From: Propionispora sp. 2/2-37
GTDB lineage: Bacteria; Bacillota; Negativicutes; Propionisporales; Propionisporaceae
Length of the DNA stretch: 64,000 nt
Assembly: GCF_001298735.1 (NCBI RefSeq)
Contig: NZ_CYSP01000003.1
Coordinates: 62,001 to 126,000 of the forward strand
Reading direction: 5' to 3'
The translations under genes and the position numbers were made by a program. The stretch's first letter is position 1. Every line of letters starts with the position of its first letter. Positions 1-9,922 of this stretch are shown here, in pieces. Below the pieces are notes generated by a model. It saw only the letters and a program-made list of their open reading frames with translations, made no database searches and had not been told where the DNA came from.

Positions 1-415
1 TTGTTCCTTGATACGATTCAACTACCTTGCGCACCTTGTCATATTCATCGCCGGCTTCCATATGCAGCGGCTGTACAATAACCTCTTTATACCCGTCCGC
101 CTGCAGTTTTGCCAACGCTTGCTTTTCCGTATCATATTTAATGCCTTCATTCTCCTGTACCCGTTTAATAATAATACGGGAAGTAAACGCCTGACGAACT
201 TCATAATCCGGGAAAGTTGTGCGTATCTTTTCCGTAACACTGTCTATTGTCGCTTTACGGGTATCCGGGAAGGTTGTCCCGAAACTGACCACCAAAATCG
301 CTTTCTTGGCAGCATTTGCCTCCGCTGCGTACGTCACCGGGGAAAAAGCTGCAAATCCCATACACAGCGTCATAACAAACACCGCTAGAATCATGAGTAC
401 CCTTTTTCTAACCAT
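1..415 (-). CDS. cbiK: Exported CbiK-type cobaltochelatase, N-terminal part (runs off left edge)
   Basis: The reading frame opens at an ATG at 415 with a good ribosome site (AAGGAG, 8 nt away) and stays open to the window edge, so only about 138 residues are visible. The product begins with a basic stretch (MVRKRV), a hydrophobic run and a signal-peptidase-like site (VTYAAEA). After that it closely parallels the next gene upstream: KKAILVVSFGTTFP, then EVRQAFTSR, then IVQPLHMEAGDEYDKV. CbiK inserts cobalt into sirohydrochlorin in the early-cobalt B12 pathway. An exported form recalls the periplasmic CbiK-P paralogue known from Desulfovibrio, which is thought to handle haem or metal rather than B12. 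The C-terminal catalytic half lies outside the window. It is probably last or next to last in the mut-meaB-cbiK operon. Family assignment is firm; the export and function are inferred. Confidence 0.85.
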   Translation of the reverse strand, partial: MVRKRVLMILAVFVMTLCMGFAAFSPVTYAAEANAAKKAILVVSFGTTFPDTRKATIDSVTEKIRTTFPDYEVRQAFTSRIIIKRVQENEGIKYDTEKQALAKLQADGYKEVIVQPLHMEAGDEYDKVRKVVESYQGT

Positions 416-450
416 TCAATCCACTCCTTAACATTTTTATTAAAACACCT

Positions 451-1335
451 TTAGTTAGTGTTTTTAACAACATTATGCCCTGCAAAAGCTGCAATCGCAT
501 CCTGCAAATGCTGTATATATAAGTCCTGAATAAAAGTGTTTTCTCCCAGGCCATGAACATAAGAACGGACCTGGAACCCTGCTGCCGTCAGCTGAGATTG
601 CGCCGAATCTTCGTCCGGACCGGTCATATCGTTAAGCGCATGGTCACCGGCCAGCAGCATAAATGGCATCAGCAATACTTTGCTGAAAGATTTCTCTTTT
701 AGTTTAGCCATAACCCGCTGCAGGGAAGGCGCACCTTCCACTGTGTAAACAAAAATATGATTATATCCGGCTTCCTCAAATTTCCGCTGCAGCAACGCAT
801 AAGCGGCATTGGCCGGGTGTTGCCCGCCGTGTCCCATAAAGACGACAGCCTCTTTTTCCTCCAGGTCAGGAACCTGCTTGCAGGCAGCCGCAATAGCTGT
901 CAAATAATCGTCCCGAGTTTCTCCCTGTCCTGTGTTCGCTAAAAGCGGCCGGCCCAAGGCTATTTTTTTAAAAACCGGGCAGTCCATACGGGTATATTCA
1001 CTTACCAGCTGATTAATCTTATCGTATTCCGCACCCGGTACCACATGCAGCGGCTGAATATATACTTCACTATAGCCATCTTTCTGCAGGCGAAGCAAGG
1101 CCTCCCTTTCATTATCAATATTAAATCCATCCCGTTTACTTAAAATACGGATAACCGTTCGGGAAGTAAACGCCCGGCGAACTTCATATGTGGCAAACAC
1201 TTCTTTAATTCTTTGTTCAATAGCTTCAATGCTAACCTTTAATGCCTCCGGATAAGTTGTTCCAAAGCTAATCACCAGAATGGCTTTTTTCTCAGCTTTA
1301 TCGTTTATCCTATGATCTGCCAAAACCTTCCCCAC
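451..1335 (-). CDS. cbiK: Anaerobic (sirohydrochlorin) cobaltochelatase CbiK, cytoplasmic
   Basis: A 294-residue class II chelatase that inserts Co2+ into sirohydrochlorin for anaerobic cobalamin synthesis. The N-terminal KKAILVISFGTTYP and the C-terminal histidine motifs GHGGQHPAN (168-176) and GDHALNDM (230-237) match the metal-binding, catalytic histidines of the CbiK family, with TVEGAP near 198-203. No signal peptide is present, unlike the paralogue 35 nt downstream. Length is slightly above the usual 260-270 residues because of about 15 extra N-terminal residues. It lies 97 nt after meaB in the same direction, so a B12-synthesis step appears to be co-transcribed with the B12-dependent mutase genes behind the cobalamin riboswitch at 7325-7498. 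Confidence 0.93.
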   Translation of the reverse strand: MGKVLADHRINDKAEKKAILVISFGTTYPEALKVSIEAIEQRIKEVFATYEVRRAFTSRTVIRILSKRDGFNIDNEREALLRLQKDGYSEVYIQPLHVVPGAEYDKINQLVSEYTRMDCPVFKKIALGRPLLANTGQGETRDDYLTAIAAACKQVPDLEEKEAVVFMGHGGQHPANAAYALLQRKFEEAGYNHIFVYTVEGAPSLQRVMAKLKEKSFSKVLLMPFMLLAGDHALNDMTGPDEDSAQSQLTAAGFQVRSYVHGLGENTFIQDLYIQHLQDAIAAFAGHNVVKNTN

Positions 1336-1432
1336 TTTCTAATGCGCTATTTTCAAATACTATTTTTTCAGATAGCGTAATCATTCACCGGCTGCCTGTA
1401 AAATCCTATATCCGGGTGCAACCAACCGCCGG

Positions 1433-2557
1433 CTATTTTACCTCAAAAGCGTGAATGAGCTGTTTCACTGCCATAGTTGCCGAAAGCCGCCCCTCAATCA
1501 CATCTTTTTCAATTGCGGCCTTATTAACTAATACATTCGGATGCTGAAAAAACAAATTATGCAAATGCTCCTCCACCATGGAATATACCCAGGAAATGGT
1601 TTGCGCCTTACGCCGCTGGTTGAACACTCCCGATTTTTTCATTTTTTCCTGAAATTCGGTAATAACAAACCAAATATCGGCAATTCCCGTCCCGCTTAGT
1701 GCCGAACAGGTATAGGCCTTGGTTTGCCACCCTTCGGTAGCCGGGCGCAGATAGTGAAGAATACGGTCATAATCTACTCTGGCTGCCATGGCCCGGCGCA
1801 TATTATCCCCATCGGCTTTGTTAATCAAAATGGCATCCGCCAGTTCCATAACCCCTTTTTTCATTCCCTGCAATTCATCCCCGGCTCCGGTTAAAACCAC
1901 CAGCAAAAAGAAATCCACCATAGACCGTACGGAAATCTCACTTTGCCCGACGCCGACCGTTTCTACCAGTATCACATCATATCCTGCAGCCTCACAAAGA
2001 AGCAGTGTCTCACGGCTCTTACGGGTCACCCCGCCAAGCGTACCTCCTGACGGGGATGGCCGGATAAATGCTCCCGGCTCTTTAGAAAGCTTTTCCATGC
2101 GGGTTTTATCGCCCAAAATACTGCCTTTGGTCACACTGCTGCTGGGATCAACAGCCAATACAGCCACCTTATGCCCACTGTCGCACAGCATGCAGCCGAG
2201 TGCTTCAATAAACGTACTCTTGCCGGCACCGGGAACCCCGGTAATCCCCACACGCAGAGAGTTGCCTGCAAAAGACAGAAGCTGTTGCAGTACTTGTTGT
2301 GCCATATCCATATGCGCCGGTGCATTGCTCTCAATTAATGTGATCGCCCTTGACAATACGACCCGGTCGCCTGCCAAAACGCCCTGCACATAGTCTTCCA
2401 CACCCAGTTTCTTTCTCTTGCTGGCATCGGCCGGTTTTGCCGCACCGGTAATGATTCCCGGCATGCCGTCATGGCCTCCGGCAACGCCGGTCATCACCCG
2501 GCAGGCAAATTCACTGCCGGCATTTTTCGGTGCCCAGTCCGGCTTATAGGTACTCAT
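1433..2557 (-). CDS. meaB: Methylmalonyl-CoA mutase-associated GTPase MeaB
   Basis: A 374-residue G3E-family P-loop GTPase that protects methylmalonyl-CoA mutase and gates its adenosylcobalamin loading. Walker A is GVPGAGKST at residues 107-115. Downstream motifs include AVDPSSS, the switch segment VETVGVGQSE and the NKAD base-recognition motif. The start ATG lies 1 nt after the mutB stop and has a GAAGAGG site inside the end of mutB, so translation is probably coupled. The protein carries about 45 more N-terminal residues than typical MeaB/ArgK proteins (about 320-330). That extension (for example DWAPKNAGSEFACRV) has no domain I recognise. Its position beside both mutase subunits supports the role. 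Confidence 0.95.
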   Translation of the reverse strand: MSTYKPDWAPKNAGSEFACRVMTGVAGGHDGMPGIITGAAKPADASKRKKLGVEDYVQGVLAGDRVVLSRAITLIESNAPAHMDMAQQVLQQLLSFAGNSLRVGITGVPGAGKSTFIEALGCMLCDSGHKVAVLAVDPSSSVTKGSILGDKTRMEKLSKEPGAFIRPSPSGGTLGGVTRKSRETLLLCEAAGYDVILVETVGVGQSEISVRSMVDFFLLVVLTGAGDELQGMKKGVMELADAILINKADGDNMRRAMAARVDYDRILHYLRPATEGWQTKAYTCSALSGTGIADIWFVITEFQEKMKKSGVFNQRRKAQTISWVYSMVEEHLHNLFFQHPNVLVNKAAIEKDVIEGRLSATMAVKQLIHAFEVK

Positions 2558-2558
2558 A

Positions 2559-4748
2559 TTATGCCTCTTCCCAGGCCAAACGTCGCATTAATTCTTCCAA
2601 CACTTTTCTTGCTGCCACCGGGATGACGGTTCCCGGACCAAAAATGGCAGCCGCGCCATGTTCTTTTAAATATTCATAATCCTGCGCCGGGATAACTCCG
2701 CCGGCCACAACCATGATATCTTCCCGTCCGCGTTTTTTTAGTTCTTCCACCAACTGTGGCAAAAGTGTCTTATGTCCGGCCGCCAATGAACTCATGCCCA
2801 CAACATGGACATCATTATCTACTGCGTCCTGCGCGGTTTCCTCCGGCGTTTGAAAGAGCGGTCCGATATCCACATCAAATCCCAGATCGGCAAAAGCCGT
2901 GGCAATGACTTTCGCTCCACGGTCATGACCGTCCTGCCCCATCTTGGCGATCATAATTCTGGGCCGGCGACCTTCTTTTGCTTCAAATTCATCCGTCATT
3001 TTCCGTACTTCGGCAATCTCATCCTCATCAGCAAATTCACTGCTGTATACGCCTGATATCGATCGAATCACCGCCTTATGCCGTCCGCAGACTTTTTCCA
3101 CCGCATAGGAGATTTCCCCCAGACTGGCTCTGGCTCTTGTGGCTTTTATTGCCAGATCCAGCAAATTTCCCTCACCGGTCTCCACTGCATTGGTAATCGC
3201 TTCCAGGCAAGACTGTACCTTGTCTTCGTCACGGTTGGCCCGCAACGTTTCCAGCCGTTTAAGTTGGGCTTGCCGTACCGCCGTATTATCGACTTCCAGA
3301 ATATCCAGCGGATCTTCCTTCTCCAACCGGAAGCGATTGACACCAACAATCATTTCCTTCCCGGAATCAATATGGGCCTGCCGTCTGGCAGCAGCTTCTT
3401 CAATACGCATTTTCGGCAAACCGGTATCAATGGCCTTAGCCATACCGCCAAGCTCCTCTACCTCCTGGATATGCGCCCAGGCGCGGCGGGCTAATTCGTC
3501 GGTCAATGCTTCCACATAATAAGAACCGCCCCAGGGGTCAATCACCTTGCAAATCTGCGTTTCGTCCTGTAAATATAATTGCGTATTCCGGGCAATCCGG
3601 GCCGAAAAATCGGTCGGCAGAGCAATGGCTTCATCAAGCGCATTGGTATGCAAAGACTGGGTATGTCCTAAAGCCGCCGCCATCGCTTCAATGCAGGTAC
3701 GTACTATATTATTAAAGGGATCCTGTTCGGTCAGACTCCAGCCGGAAGTCTGCGAATGAGTCCTGAGGGCCATGGATTTCGGATTCTTCGGACCAAACTG
3801 TTTAATGATTTTAGCCCACAATAAACGTCCGGCCCTCATTTTTGCCACTTCCATAAAGTAATTTTTGCCCATAGCCCAGAAAAAAGACAACCGCGGCGCA
3901 AAGGCATCGATATTCAGGCCGGCATTAACACCTGTCCGTATATATTCCAGCCCATCGGCCAGTGTGTATCCCAGCTCGATATCGGCGGTAGCTCCGGCTT
4001 CCTGCATATGATAACCGGAAATACTGATACTGTTAAACTTCGGCATAAATTGCGAGGTATAAGCAAAAATATCGCCGATAATCCGCATGGAAGCCGCCGG
4101 AGGGTAAATATACGTATTACGAACCATAAATTCTTTTAAAATGTCATTTTGAATTGTGCCGGAAAGCACTTCCTGCTTAACTCCCTGCTCTTCAGCCGCT
4201 ACAATATAAAAAGCCATAACCGGCAAGACGGCGCCATTCATTGTCATCGAAACCGACATTTTATCCAGGGGGATACCGGAAAACAAAATTTCCATATCCA
4301 AAATGGAATCGACCGCAACACCGGCCTTGCCGACGTCGCCGACAACCCGCGGATGATCGGAATCATAGCCGCGATGTGTGGCGAGGTCAAAGGCAATAGA
4401 AAGGCCCTTCTGCCCGGCAGCCAGATTCCGGCGGTAAAAAGCATTACTTTCTTCCGCTGTGGAAAAACCGGCATACTGGCGCACCGTCCAGGGGCGCGTT
4501 ACATACATAGTCGGATATGGCCCGCGCAGAAACGGCGGAATCCCGGCCATGTATTCCAGGTGATTCATGCCCTGTAAATCCTCGGCCGTATATAGCGGCT
4601 TCACATCAATCTGCTCCATGGACCGCCAGTATAATTCTTCAAAACTCTTTCCGTTCTTCTTTTGCAGTTGTTGTTTCCATTCGGCGACATCAGCGGGCCG
4701 GTCTTCTTTTTTCAACGGCATATTGGTAAAATCAGGTTTACGGTACAT
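2559..4748 (-). CDS. mutB: Methylmalonyl-CoA mutase, large (catalytic) subunit
   Basis: A 729-residue alpha subunit that interconverts succinyl-CoA and R-methylmalonyl-CoA with adenosylcobalamin, as in propionate formation or use. The N-terminal TIM-barrel half carries [20 protein letters not shown], and the C-terminal B12-binding domain carries DGHDRG at 606-611, whose histidine (about 608) is the lower cobalt ligand. I choose the ATG at 4748: it overlaps the mutA stop by one base (TGATG) and has an AGGGGGG site. A longer frame to 4796 would lie inside mutA. The subunit pairs with MutA; the gene order mutA-mutB-meaB is the common one. Confidence 0.96.
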   Translation of the reverse strand: MYRKPDFTNMPLKKEDRPADVAEWKQQLQKKNGKSFEELYWRSMEQIDVKPLYTAEDLQGMNHLEYMAGIPPFLRGPYPTMYVTRPWTVRQYAGFSTAEESNAFYRRNLAAGQKGLSIAFDLATHRGYDSDHPRVVGDVGKAGVAVDSILDMEILFSGIPLDKMSVSMTMNGAVLPVMAFYIVAAEEQGVKQEVLSGTIQNDILKEFMVRNTYIYPPAASMRIIGDIFAYTSQFMPKFNSISISGYHMQEAGATADIELGYTLADGLEYIRTGVNAGLNIDAFAPRLSFFWAMGKNYFMEVAKMRAGRLLWAKIIKQFGPKNPKSMALRTHSQTSGWSLTEQDPFNNIVRTCIEAMAAALGHTQSLHTNALDEAIALPTDFSARIARNTQLYLQDETQICKVIDPWGGSYYVEALTDELARRAWAHIQEVEELGGMAKAIDTGLPKMRIEEAAARRQAHIDSGKEMIVGVNRFRLEKEDPLDILEVDNTAVRQAQLKRLETLRANRDEDKVQSCLEAITNAVETGEGNLLDLAIKATRARASLGEISYAVEKVCGRHKAVIRSISGVYSSEFADEDEIAEVRKMTDEFEAKEGRRPRIMIAKMGQDGHDRGAKVIATAFADLGFDVDIGPLFQTPEETAQDAVDNDVHVVGMSSLAAGHKTLLPQLVEELKKRGREDIMVVAGGVIPAQDYEYLKEHGAAAIFGPGTVIPVAARKVLEELMRRLAWEEA

Positions 4749-6895
4749 CAGGCAATCCCCCCTGCTGTTTGCAGCCAGCTTAGTATCTTGTAACAATTAG
4801 CCCGTATATGAATGAACTCGTCAACACCCGCTTCGCGATAGGCAGGTTCATATTCGGGCGCCGGTGCGCCCGCCAGAATGACAATCATCTCCGGCTTTTC
4901 GCTTTTCAGCTTTTTAGCTAGAGGCGGGACCAGTTCCGGATACGTATCATCGGTCGAGCAAATAACCGTCACCTGCGCTCCGGATGCCAAAGCTGCCGCG
5001 GCGGCACTATCCACGTCAGGAAATCCGTCGTTTTTCAGCACCTCAAAACCGCCTACTTCAACAAATCCCGTAGAAAAATCAGCACGGGCTTTATGCTGCG
5101 GTATAGGTCCCATATTGGCCAGGAATATTTTCAAATTATTTCCGGTCTTGGCTTTATAATCATCAGTTTTTTGGCGTAAAGCCTCAAATTGTTCGGTAAA
5201 CCGGTGTTTGCCGATAGATTTAATCTCCGCCTCCGGGAACTCGTCCTGACGGATGGCTTCCGTTACCTGTCCTATCGTGGCGCCGCCGGAAAATGCCTCT
5301 AATGCAGCTGCAAGCAATTCTCCCGGCTCTTTACTCATGGAATCGGTTACTATTTTCAGTTTTTCCGCGCAATATACCTGATCAATGTCCCGGCAGTATT
5401 CTGTAACCTGCCGGGTATGCTTGCCGCGGATACTCTCCGTATCGATTGCCGTAACTTCCAGCAGCTTTTCCCGGGTATTGGCATACATATTAATGCCCAC
5501 TGCCCGGTCAGCCCGTTTGGCAAGCTGACCAAAGCGCTTCTCCAGGACTTCCTGTACGGCCTGCTGCGGCAGCCCCTGCCTTAAAGCTTTCAAAAGCCCT
5601 CCGGAACTTTCGGTCTCCTGCAATAAATTCCATACTTTCTCCGCAATCTCCTGTGTCAGGGTCTCGATATACCAGGAACCGCCGGCTGGATCGACTGGCT
5701 GCCGCAAATTGCATTCGTTTTGCAAAATGATCTGTGTGTTCCGGGCGATACGGCGGGAAAACTCGTCTCCCATCCGCAAAGCCTCATCAAAGCATCCCAC
5801 ATGCAGGCTGTCCACTCCGCCGACCACCCCGGAAAAAGCCTCGGTAGTTGTTCTCAGTATATTGACATAAGGATCATAAACCGACTTCGTAAACTGGGAC
5901 GTCCGGGCATGCACATTCATTTTTTGCGCTTCTTTATCCCCGCCAAAGCTTTCCACAATCTGGGCCCATACCATTCTGGCGGCTCGCATTTTAGCAATTT
6001 CCATAAAAAAATTGGCACCGAGTGAAAAACTAAAACGCATCCGCTTGGCGCTGCGGTTACAATCTATGCCCCTGATCTGCAGGGCACGGATATATTCTAT
6101 GGCCGTAGCCAGCGCATAGGTTATTTCCTGTATGTCGCTGGCACCGCCATTATGATATGTCTGTCCCGAAATTAAAATGGTTCTAAGCTTCGGCATCTCA
6201 GCTTCTGCCCATTGCAAGGCTTGAGTCATTTCATCAAACAACGCATCCAGCGAACAAGGAAGTGTCCCATTTTGCACATACGTGCCTACCGGATCGGCAC
6301 CTATACATCCCGACAAACCGGAAAATGAGCGGCCATTGGCTTTCAGCATGGCACATACCATGGCTAAGATCATCGTACTGGAAGCACCGGTAGCCATATG
6401 CAGATCATAGAGGGTTAAATCAATTCCCGCGAAGGCCTCGTCGGCATCCTGAATGGTTGTCAGCAGCAAACCATCGACTTCCGGTGCTGCATCTCTGCCT
6501 TCCTTTGTTGCCGTATCCAGGACAACATTGATACCGGTTGATCCCTTCTCCAGTTCATGTTTTAGCAGGGTATTAAACTGTTCCGGCAAAAACTCGTCGC
6601 ATTCCTGAGAAATCAGCCAGGGTTCGGTTATATATCCATCAACTCTGGTTCCCCGTAGATAATTTCCTGTACCGGGCAAAGCAGGGGAGTCTCCTACCGC
6701 TTTGACATGCTCTCTGGTATAAATCGGCTGAAGCATGATATTTTCATATGTTTTTGTTAACAGCTTCTTTTCAAAAACACCGCCTTTTAATGAGGTAACG
6801 GCTTCCTGTTTCCACTGTTCATATTCCGGAATGGAAAATTCGTCAAACGTTACCTTAGGCAGGACTTCCTGTTCACTTTTACTCTCCATGGCCAT
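4748..6895 (-). CDS. mutA: Methylmalonyl-CoA mutase, small (non-catalytic) subunit
   Basis: A 715-residue beta subunit of the heterodimeric mutase. It has the same two-domain plan as MutB, but at the C-terminal cobalamin-like domain the DxHxxG motif is absent ([15 protein letters not shown] occupies that place), as expected for the subunit that does not bind B12. The ATG at 6895 has an AGAAAGGA site 9 nt upstream. It is the first gene of the operon. About 280 nt of leader separate it from the riboswitch terminator at 7175-7208, and no other gene is seen in that leader. Confidence 0.95.
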   Translation of the reverse strand: MAMESKSEQEVLPKVTFDEFSIPEYEQWKQEAVTSLKGGVFEKKLLTKTYENIMLQPIYTREHVKAVGDSPALPGTGNYLRGTRVDGYITEPWLISQECDEFLPEQFNTLLKHELEKGSTGINVVLDTATKEGRDAAPEVDGLLLTTIQDADEAFAGIDLTLYDLHMATGASSTMILAMVCAMLKANGRSFSGLSGCIGADPVGTYVQNGTLPCSLDALFDEMTQALQWAEAEMPKLRTILISGQTYHNGGASDIQEITYALATAIEYIRALQIRGIDCNRSAKRMRFSFSLGANFFMEIAKMRAARMVWAQIVESFGGDKEAQKMNVHARTSQFTKSVYDPYVNILRTTTEAFSGVVGGVDSLHVGCFDEALRMGDEFSRRIARNTQIILQNECNLRQPVDPAGGSWYIETLTQEIAEKVWNLLQETESSGGLLKALRQGLPQQAVQEVLEKRFGQLAKRADRAVGINMYANTREKLLEVTAIDTESIRGKHTRQVTEYCRDIDQVYCAEKLKIVTDSMSKEPGELLAAALEAFSGGATIGQVTEAIRQDEFPEAEIKSIGKHRFTEQFEALRQKTDDYKAKTGNNLKIFLANMGPIPQHKARADFSTGFVEVGGFEVLKNDGFPDVDSAAAAALASGAQVTVICSTDDTYPELVPPLAKKLKSEKPEMIVILAGAPAPEYEPAYREAGVDEFIHIRANCYKILSWLQTAGGIA

Positions 6896-7016
6896 CGTAT
6901 AAAATCCTTTCTTTTGTTCAATTTTTCACATCCCTGGCAATACGGTACTGATCACTCCTTTAGTCATAAAAAATCCTATCAAAAGATGGAAATGCTGCTA
7001 CAACCAAGTATGGAAA

Positions 7017-7051
7017 GGAAGCGCACCGGTTAGTGCCGTATTACGCTTCCC
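7017..7051 (-). other. Stem-loop in the mutA leader
   Basis: An inverted repeat with outer arms GGAAGC/GCTTCC and an inner GCAC/GTGC helix lies between the riboswitch terminator and mutA. No T-run follows, so it is not a terminator. A second short palindrome (GACCGGCAGCCGGTC) lies at about 7081-7095. Their role is unknown; RNA stability or a second control step is possible. Confidence 0.4.
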
Positions 7052-7174
7052 AGTAGAAAAAGGGAATCCGTTTGCACGGATCGACCGGCTGCCGGTCAAA
7101 AAATAAATAAAATAATAGTGAGTTGAACAGTTTTATATGTCACCACTCCGCAGCCTAAACGAAGTGTCACATAT

Positions 7175-7208
7175 CAAAAAAAGAATCCCCCGGCCAGCGA
7201 GAGATTCG
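7175..7208 (-). terminator. Rho-independent terminator, expression platform of the B12 riboswitch
   Basis: Read on the minus strand, GAATCTCTC pairs with GGGGGATTC around a GCTGGCC loop and is followed by seven T. It sits 120-150 nt after the aptamer and 280 nt before mutA, so it can abort the operon transcript. Its GGCCGGGG segment (7188-7195) is also complementary to CCCGGCTT at 7257-7264, which offers an antiterminator pairing. Confidence 0.85.
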
Positions 7209-7242
7209 AAAACAGACAATAACATGGCATCATAATAGAAAA

Positions 7243-7265
7243 TCCCGGCCTCATGTAAGCCGGGA
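7243..7265 (-). promoter_or_regulatory. Switching stem-loop between aptamer and terminator
   Basis: CCCGGC and GCCGGG arms form a hairpin with a TTACATGA-type loop. The 5' arm (7257-7264) could pair either with its own 3' arm (7243-7250) or with the terminator segment at 7188-7195. These mutually exclusive pairings are what a riboswitch decision region looks like. The pairing logic is inferred from complementarity only. Confidence 0.55.
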
Positions 7266-7324
7266 AGAAATACGCACAAATGTTTTGCACTGAAATCCCC
7301 TCCCCATCGCTCGTGGGTAAAACG

Positions 7325-7498
7325 GTGACTAACAGCTAGGCAGTTCTCCTGGCTCAGAATCATCGCGCAACCAAACCTTCCCAGGATTTCTCCCAGTGGC
7401 ATATCTTGGCTTTGCTCCTCATTACAGTGGCGGGACCGCGCCGGCCTTACACCGGACTTCCCTATTAAGCCCTTTCGGGCACCTAACCTCAGACTATT
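7325..7498 (-). promoter_or_regulatory. Cobalamin riboswitch aptamer
   Basis: Read on the minus strand the region carries the conserved blocks of the cobalamin aptamer in order: GGTGCCCGAAAGGGC, then AATAGGGAA, then GCGGTCCCGCCACTG, and last the B12 box AGCCAGGAGAACTGCCT at 7338-7354. A strong promoter lies 33 nt upstream and a terminator follows. The first gene downstream in this direction is mutA. The aptamer is therefore placed to control mutA-mutB-meaB-cbiK-cbiK. Confidence 0.95.
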
Positions 7499-7530
7499 TA
7501 TTCATTTGTCAAAAAGTCGATTACATTGCC

Positions 7531-7559
7531 ATGATAGCACGTCACATAATAATTGTCAA
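7531..7559 (-). promoter_or_regulatory. Sigma-70-type promoter for the B12-riboswitch operon
   Basis: TTGACA (7559-7554) and TATCAT (7536-7531) are separated by exactly 17 nt on the minus strand. The predicted transcript would start near 7524, just ahead of the cobalamin aptamer. Confidence 0.85.
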
Positions 7560-7725
7560 ACATTGTAACGGCAAAAAACCGCTCCAAACCACCAAAAATC
7601 AGATTGAATACAATATATTATCTTTCCCTGCAAAAGATCGTTATGAATCTAAACAACTGTACACTCCAGGGCACTGCTCCGGCCGTAGCGGGAAATTTAC
7701 CGGCTCTGTGTGCCGAGTTGGAATC

Positions 7726-8637
7726 TCAGCGTATATATTTTTTTACAACCGCATCCATATTGTCTTCACTAGGATCCGTTAGAGGAATCCCTGCTATAAA
7801 TTCCCATTCCTCCTCATGCAGCAAGCTGCTTTCGGGCTCCAGCTTCACAACCGGAGACAGCGTTTCCATCTCCAGCATAAAATCATTCGTATAGGTTTCA
7901 TAAGAAACACCAAAATCCGGATAAGTTCCACCGATGGTATGAGTATGTCTTTTAATAAAAAGGTTACCGTGGTTAAAGTAGGCCGCCCACCCTGCCTCAT
8001 TAGCTATACCGAACTTGAAAGGCTGCTTTTGCTTTAAGTCCTGTGTCAGCGTAATGTATTTTTCTCCCCAATATACCCGGTGATCATTCATTTTGGAATA
8101 CGGCCACAAAGCCAGCACCCGGTTACTCAGGAAGCCGGTGTCACGCGACGGCTGCGCTACAACGGCCGTTCCGCCCGGAGCCATAACCGTGATAGCCCAG
8201 GCCGCCACTTCAATCGCCCAGGCATTACGGTTCAACAGGCAATGCTTGACCCGCACCTTATTATCGCCCTGCAGCGTAATTTCCATAGATTTCTGTATCT
8301 GCACCCAGCGCTCACATTCCTGAACAACCCGTATGCCATGATTCACCCGATTCCATGCCACCGCTTCATTATCCGGCATGTACGTACGCGGAAAATACTC
8401 CGGACTATGCCATAAACGATGACCTCCCCGCATCTTCCAGGTGCTGTTGCCGTATGTTTCCTGAACAGCCGGACTGTCCTCGCAAAATTCATTTGCCTTA
8501 CCAACAAATCCGCCCCGGATGACCCGGGGCCCACAATCGGTCGTAATAACCAGCTCAATCGTAGCATTAGATAACTCAACGCATTTTCCCAGTGTTTTAT
8601 ATTGTATTTCTTTAACGGTAACAGCCATTTGATTCAC
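7726..8637 (-). CDS. Aldose-epimerase-like (galactose-mutarotase fold) protein in the xylose operon
   Basis: A 303-residue protein with no signal peptide. Stretches such as CGPRVIRGGFVGKANEF, GGHRLWHSPE and the C-terminal EEEWEFIAGIP resemble DUF4380/aldose-1-epimerase-like proteins that bind carbohydrate on a beta-sandwich. It lies 97 nt after xylH in the same direction and probably ends the xylose operon, so a sugar mutarotase or sugar-sensing role is plausible. The start is uncertain: a GTG at 8637 or an ATG three codons later. I recognise the fold class better than the exact family, and catalytic residues were not assigned. Confidence 0.7.
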   Translation of the reverse strand: MNQMAVTVKEIQYKTLGKCVELSNATIELVITTDCGPRVIRGGFVGKANEFCEDSPAVQETYGNSTWKMRGGHRLWHSPEYFPRTYMPDNEAVAWNRVNHGIRVVQECERWVQIQKSMEITLQGDNKVRVKHCLLNRNAWAIEVAAWAITVMAPGGTAVVAQPSRDTGFLSNRVLALWPYSKMNDHRVYWGEKYITLTQDLKQKQPFKFGIANEAGWAAYFNHGNLFIKRHTHTIGGTYPDFGVSYETYTNDFMLEMETLSPVVKLEPESSLLHEEEWEFIAGIPLTDPSEDNMDAVVKKYIR

Positions 8638-8734
8638 TCGCTTTCCATTTTAGTAAAGAGGATGCCATAAAGAAATTCGGTCTTTATGTGATTGCAGGTC
8701 ACACGAAAACCGAATCTACTGTTACGCTATTCGT

Positions 8735-9922
8735 TTACTTACTTTTATTCTTGGTTGCAATATCCACCCATACCGCGAGCACCAGAATGGAACCTTTGAC
8801 AATAAACTGCCAGAAAGTTTCTATATTCAACATACTCATGCCGTTATCCAGACTGGCCATAACCAACGCACCAACAATGGCTCCGCCCACGCTGCCGATG
8901 CCGCCCATCAGGCTGGCACCGCCGATTACACAGGCTGCAATAGCATCCATTTCGGCATTTTGTCCGGCAGCCACTGAGGCTGCATTCAAACGAGAACAAA
9001 GTAATACTCCGGCAATAGAAACTAATAATCCGTTAAGTGCAAAAATGCTTAATGTCATTTTTTCGACATTGATTCCGGACAACTTCGCCGCCTCGGCATT
9101 GCCGCCAATCGCATAAACCCGGCGGCCAAAAACCGTTTTATTTAAAACATACACAAACACTACCGCCGTAATCGCCAAAATCAGCACCGGCACCGGAAAT
9201 CCCTGATAAGAATTTAGAATCATAATAAATAAGCCGACTAACACCGCCGCAAAAGCGATCTTTACGATTTCAGCTGACGCCGGCGGAACCGCCAGGCCAT
9301 ATTGGGTTTGCAGTTTCCGCCCGGAAAAGGAGTGGTACACCAGAATAGCAATCGCAGCCAGCCCCAGCATAATACCGATTTCATCAATCAGGTAAGCATT
9401 GCCGATAAAGCGGAGTTTCGAATCCAATGAGGCTACGGTGGTGCCTTTGGTCATGCCGACCAATATCCCCCGAAAAACCAGCATGCCACCCAAAGTCACT
9501 ATAAATGCCGGTATTTTCTTATAGGCGATCAGCCAGCCGTTAAAAATACCAATCATTAATCCCAGCACCAGCGTTAGCGCCACCGTTACCATTCCATCCA
9601 CTCTGTACCAGACATTAAGAACGGCCGCCACACCGCCCAGAAGTCCCATCAGTGATCCGACCGACAGGTCAATATGTCCGGCAATAATAATAAACACCAT
9701 TCCAATCGCTAAAATACCGGTAATAGACATCTGCCGGAATAAATTGGACAGGTTTCTGGGCGTTAAAAAATCCCCGCTGGTGGCAAATGTAAAAATAGCC
9801 CAGATCGATATCAACGCTAAAATCATGGTATATGTTTTTACGTCAAAGTGAAACATGGACGCAAACGACATCTTTGGTCCGCTTTCAAGACCAGCTTGTT
9901 TTCTTTCCACTTCCGTTGTCAT
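8735..9922 (-). CDS. xylH: Xylose-type ABC transporter permease XylH
   Basis: A 395-residue polytopic membrane protein of the ribose/xylose ABC permease family, with about ten hydrophobic segments. Family signatures include GHIDLSVGSLMGL near the N-terminus, and GRRVYAIGGNAEAAKLSGIN and GGASLMGGIGSVGGAIVGAL towards the C-terminus. I choose the ATG at 9922 because it overlaps the end of xylG in an ATGA arrangement. The neighbours XylF and XylG complete a D-xylose importer. The length (about 390) suits XylH better than the shorter RbsC. Confidence 0.93.
   Translation of the reverse strand: MTTEVERKQAGLESGPKMSFASMFHFDVKTYTMILALISIWAIFTFATSGDFLTPRNLSNLFRQMSITGILAIGMVFIIIAGHIDLSVGSLMGLLGGVAAVLNVWYRVDGMVTVALTLVLGLMIGIFNGWLIAYKKIPAFIVTLGGMLVFRGILVGMTKGTTVASLDSKLRFIGNAYLIDEIGIMLGLAAIAILVYHSFSGRKLQTQYGLAVPPASAEIVKIAFAAVLVGLFIMILNSYQGFPVPVLILAITAVVFVYVLNKTVFGRRVYAIGGNAEAAKLSGINVEKMTLSIFALNGLLVSIAGVLLCSRLNAASVAAGQNAEMDAIAACVIGGASLMGGIGSVGGAIVGALVMASLDNGMSMLNIETFWQFIVKGSILVLAVWVDIATKNKSK

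Noticed and set aside
1788-2393. A 201-residue open frame on the plus strand inside meaB
   Set aside because: It lies wholly antisense to a clear GTPase gene, is Ser/Thr/Pro-rich as expected of an opposite-frame shadow, and has no ribosome site.
7133-7402. A possible 89-residue minus-strand protein
   Set aside because: It covers the cobalamin aptamer and terminator; the conserved RNA blocks explain the sequence.
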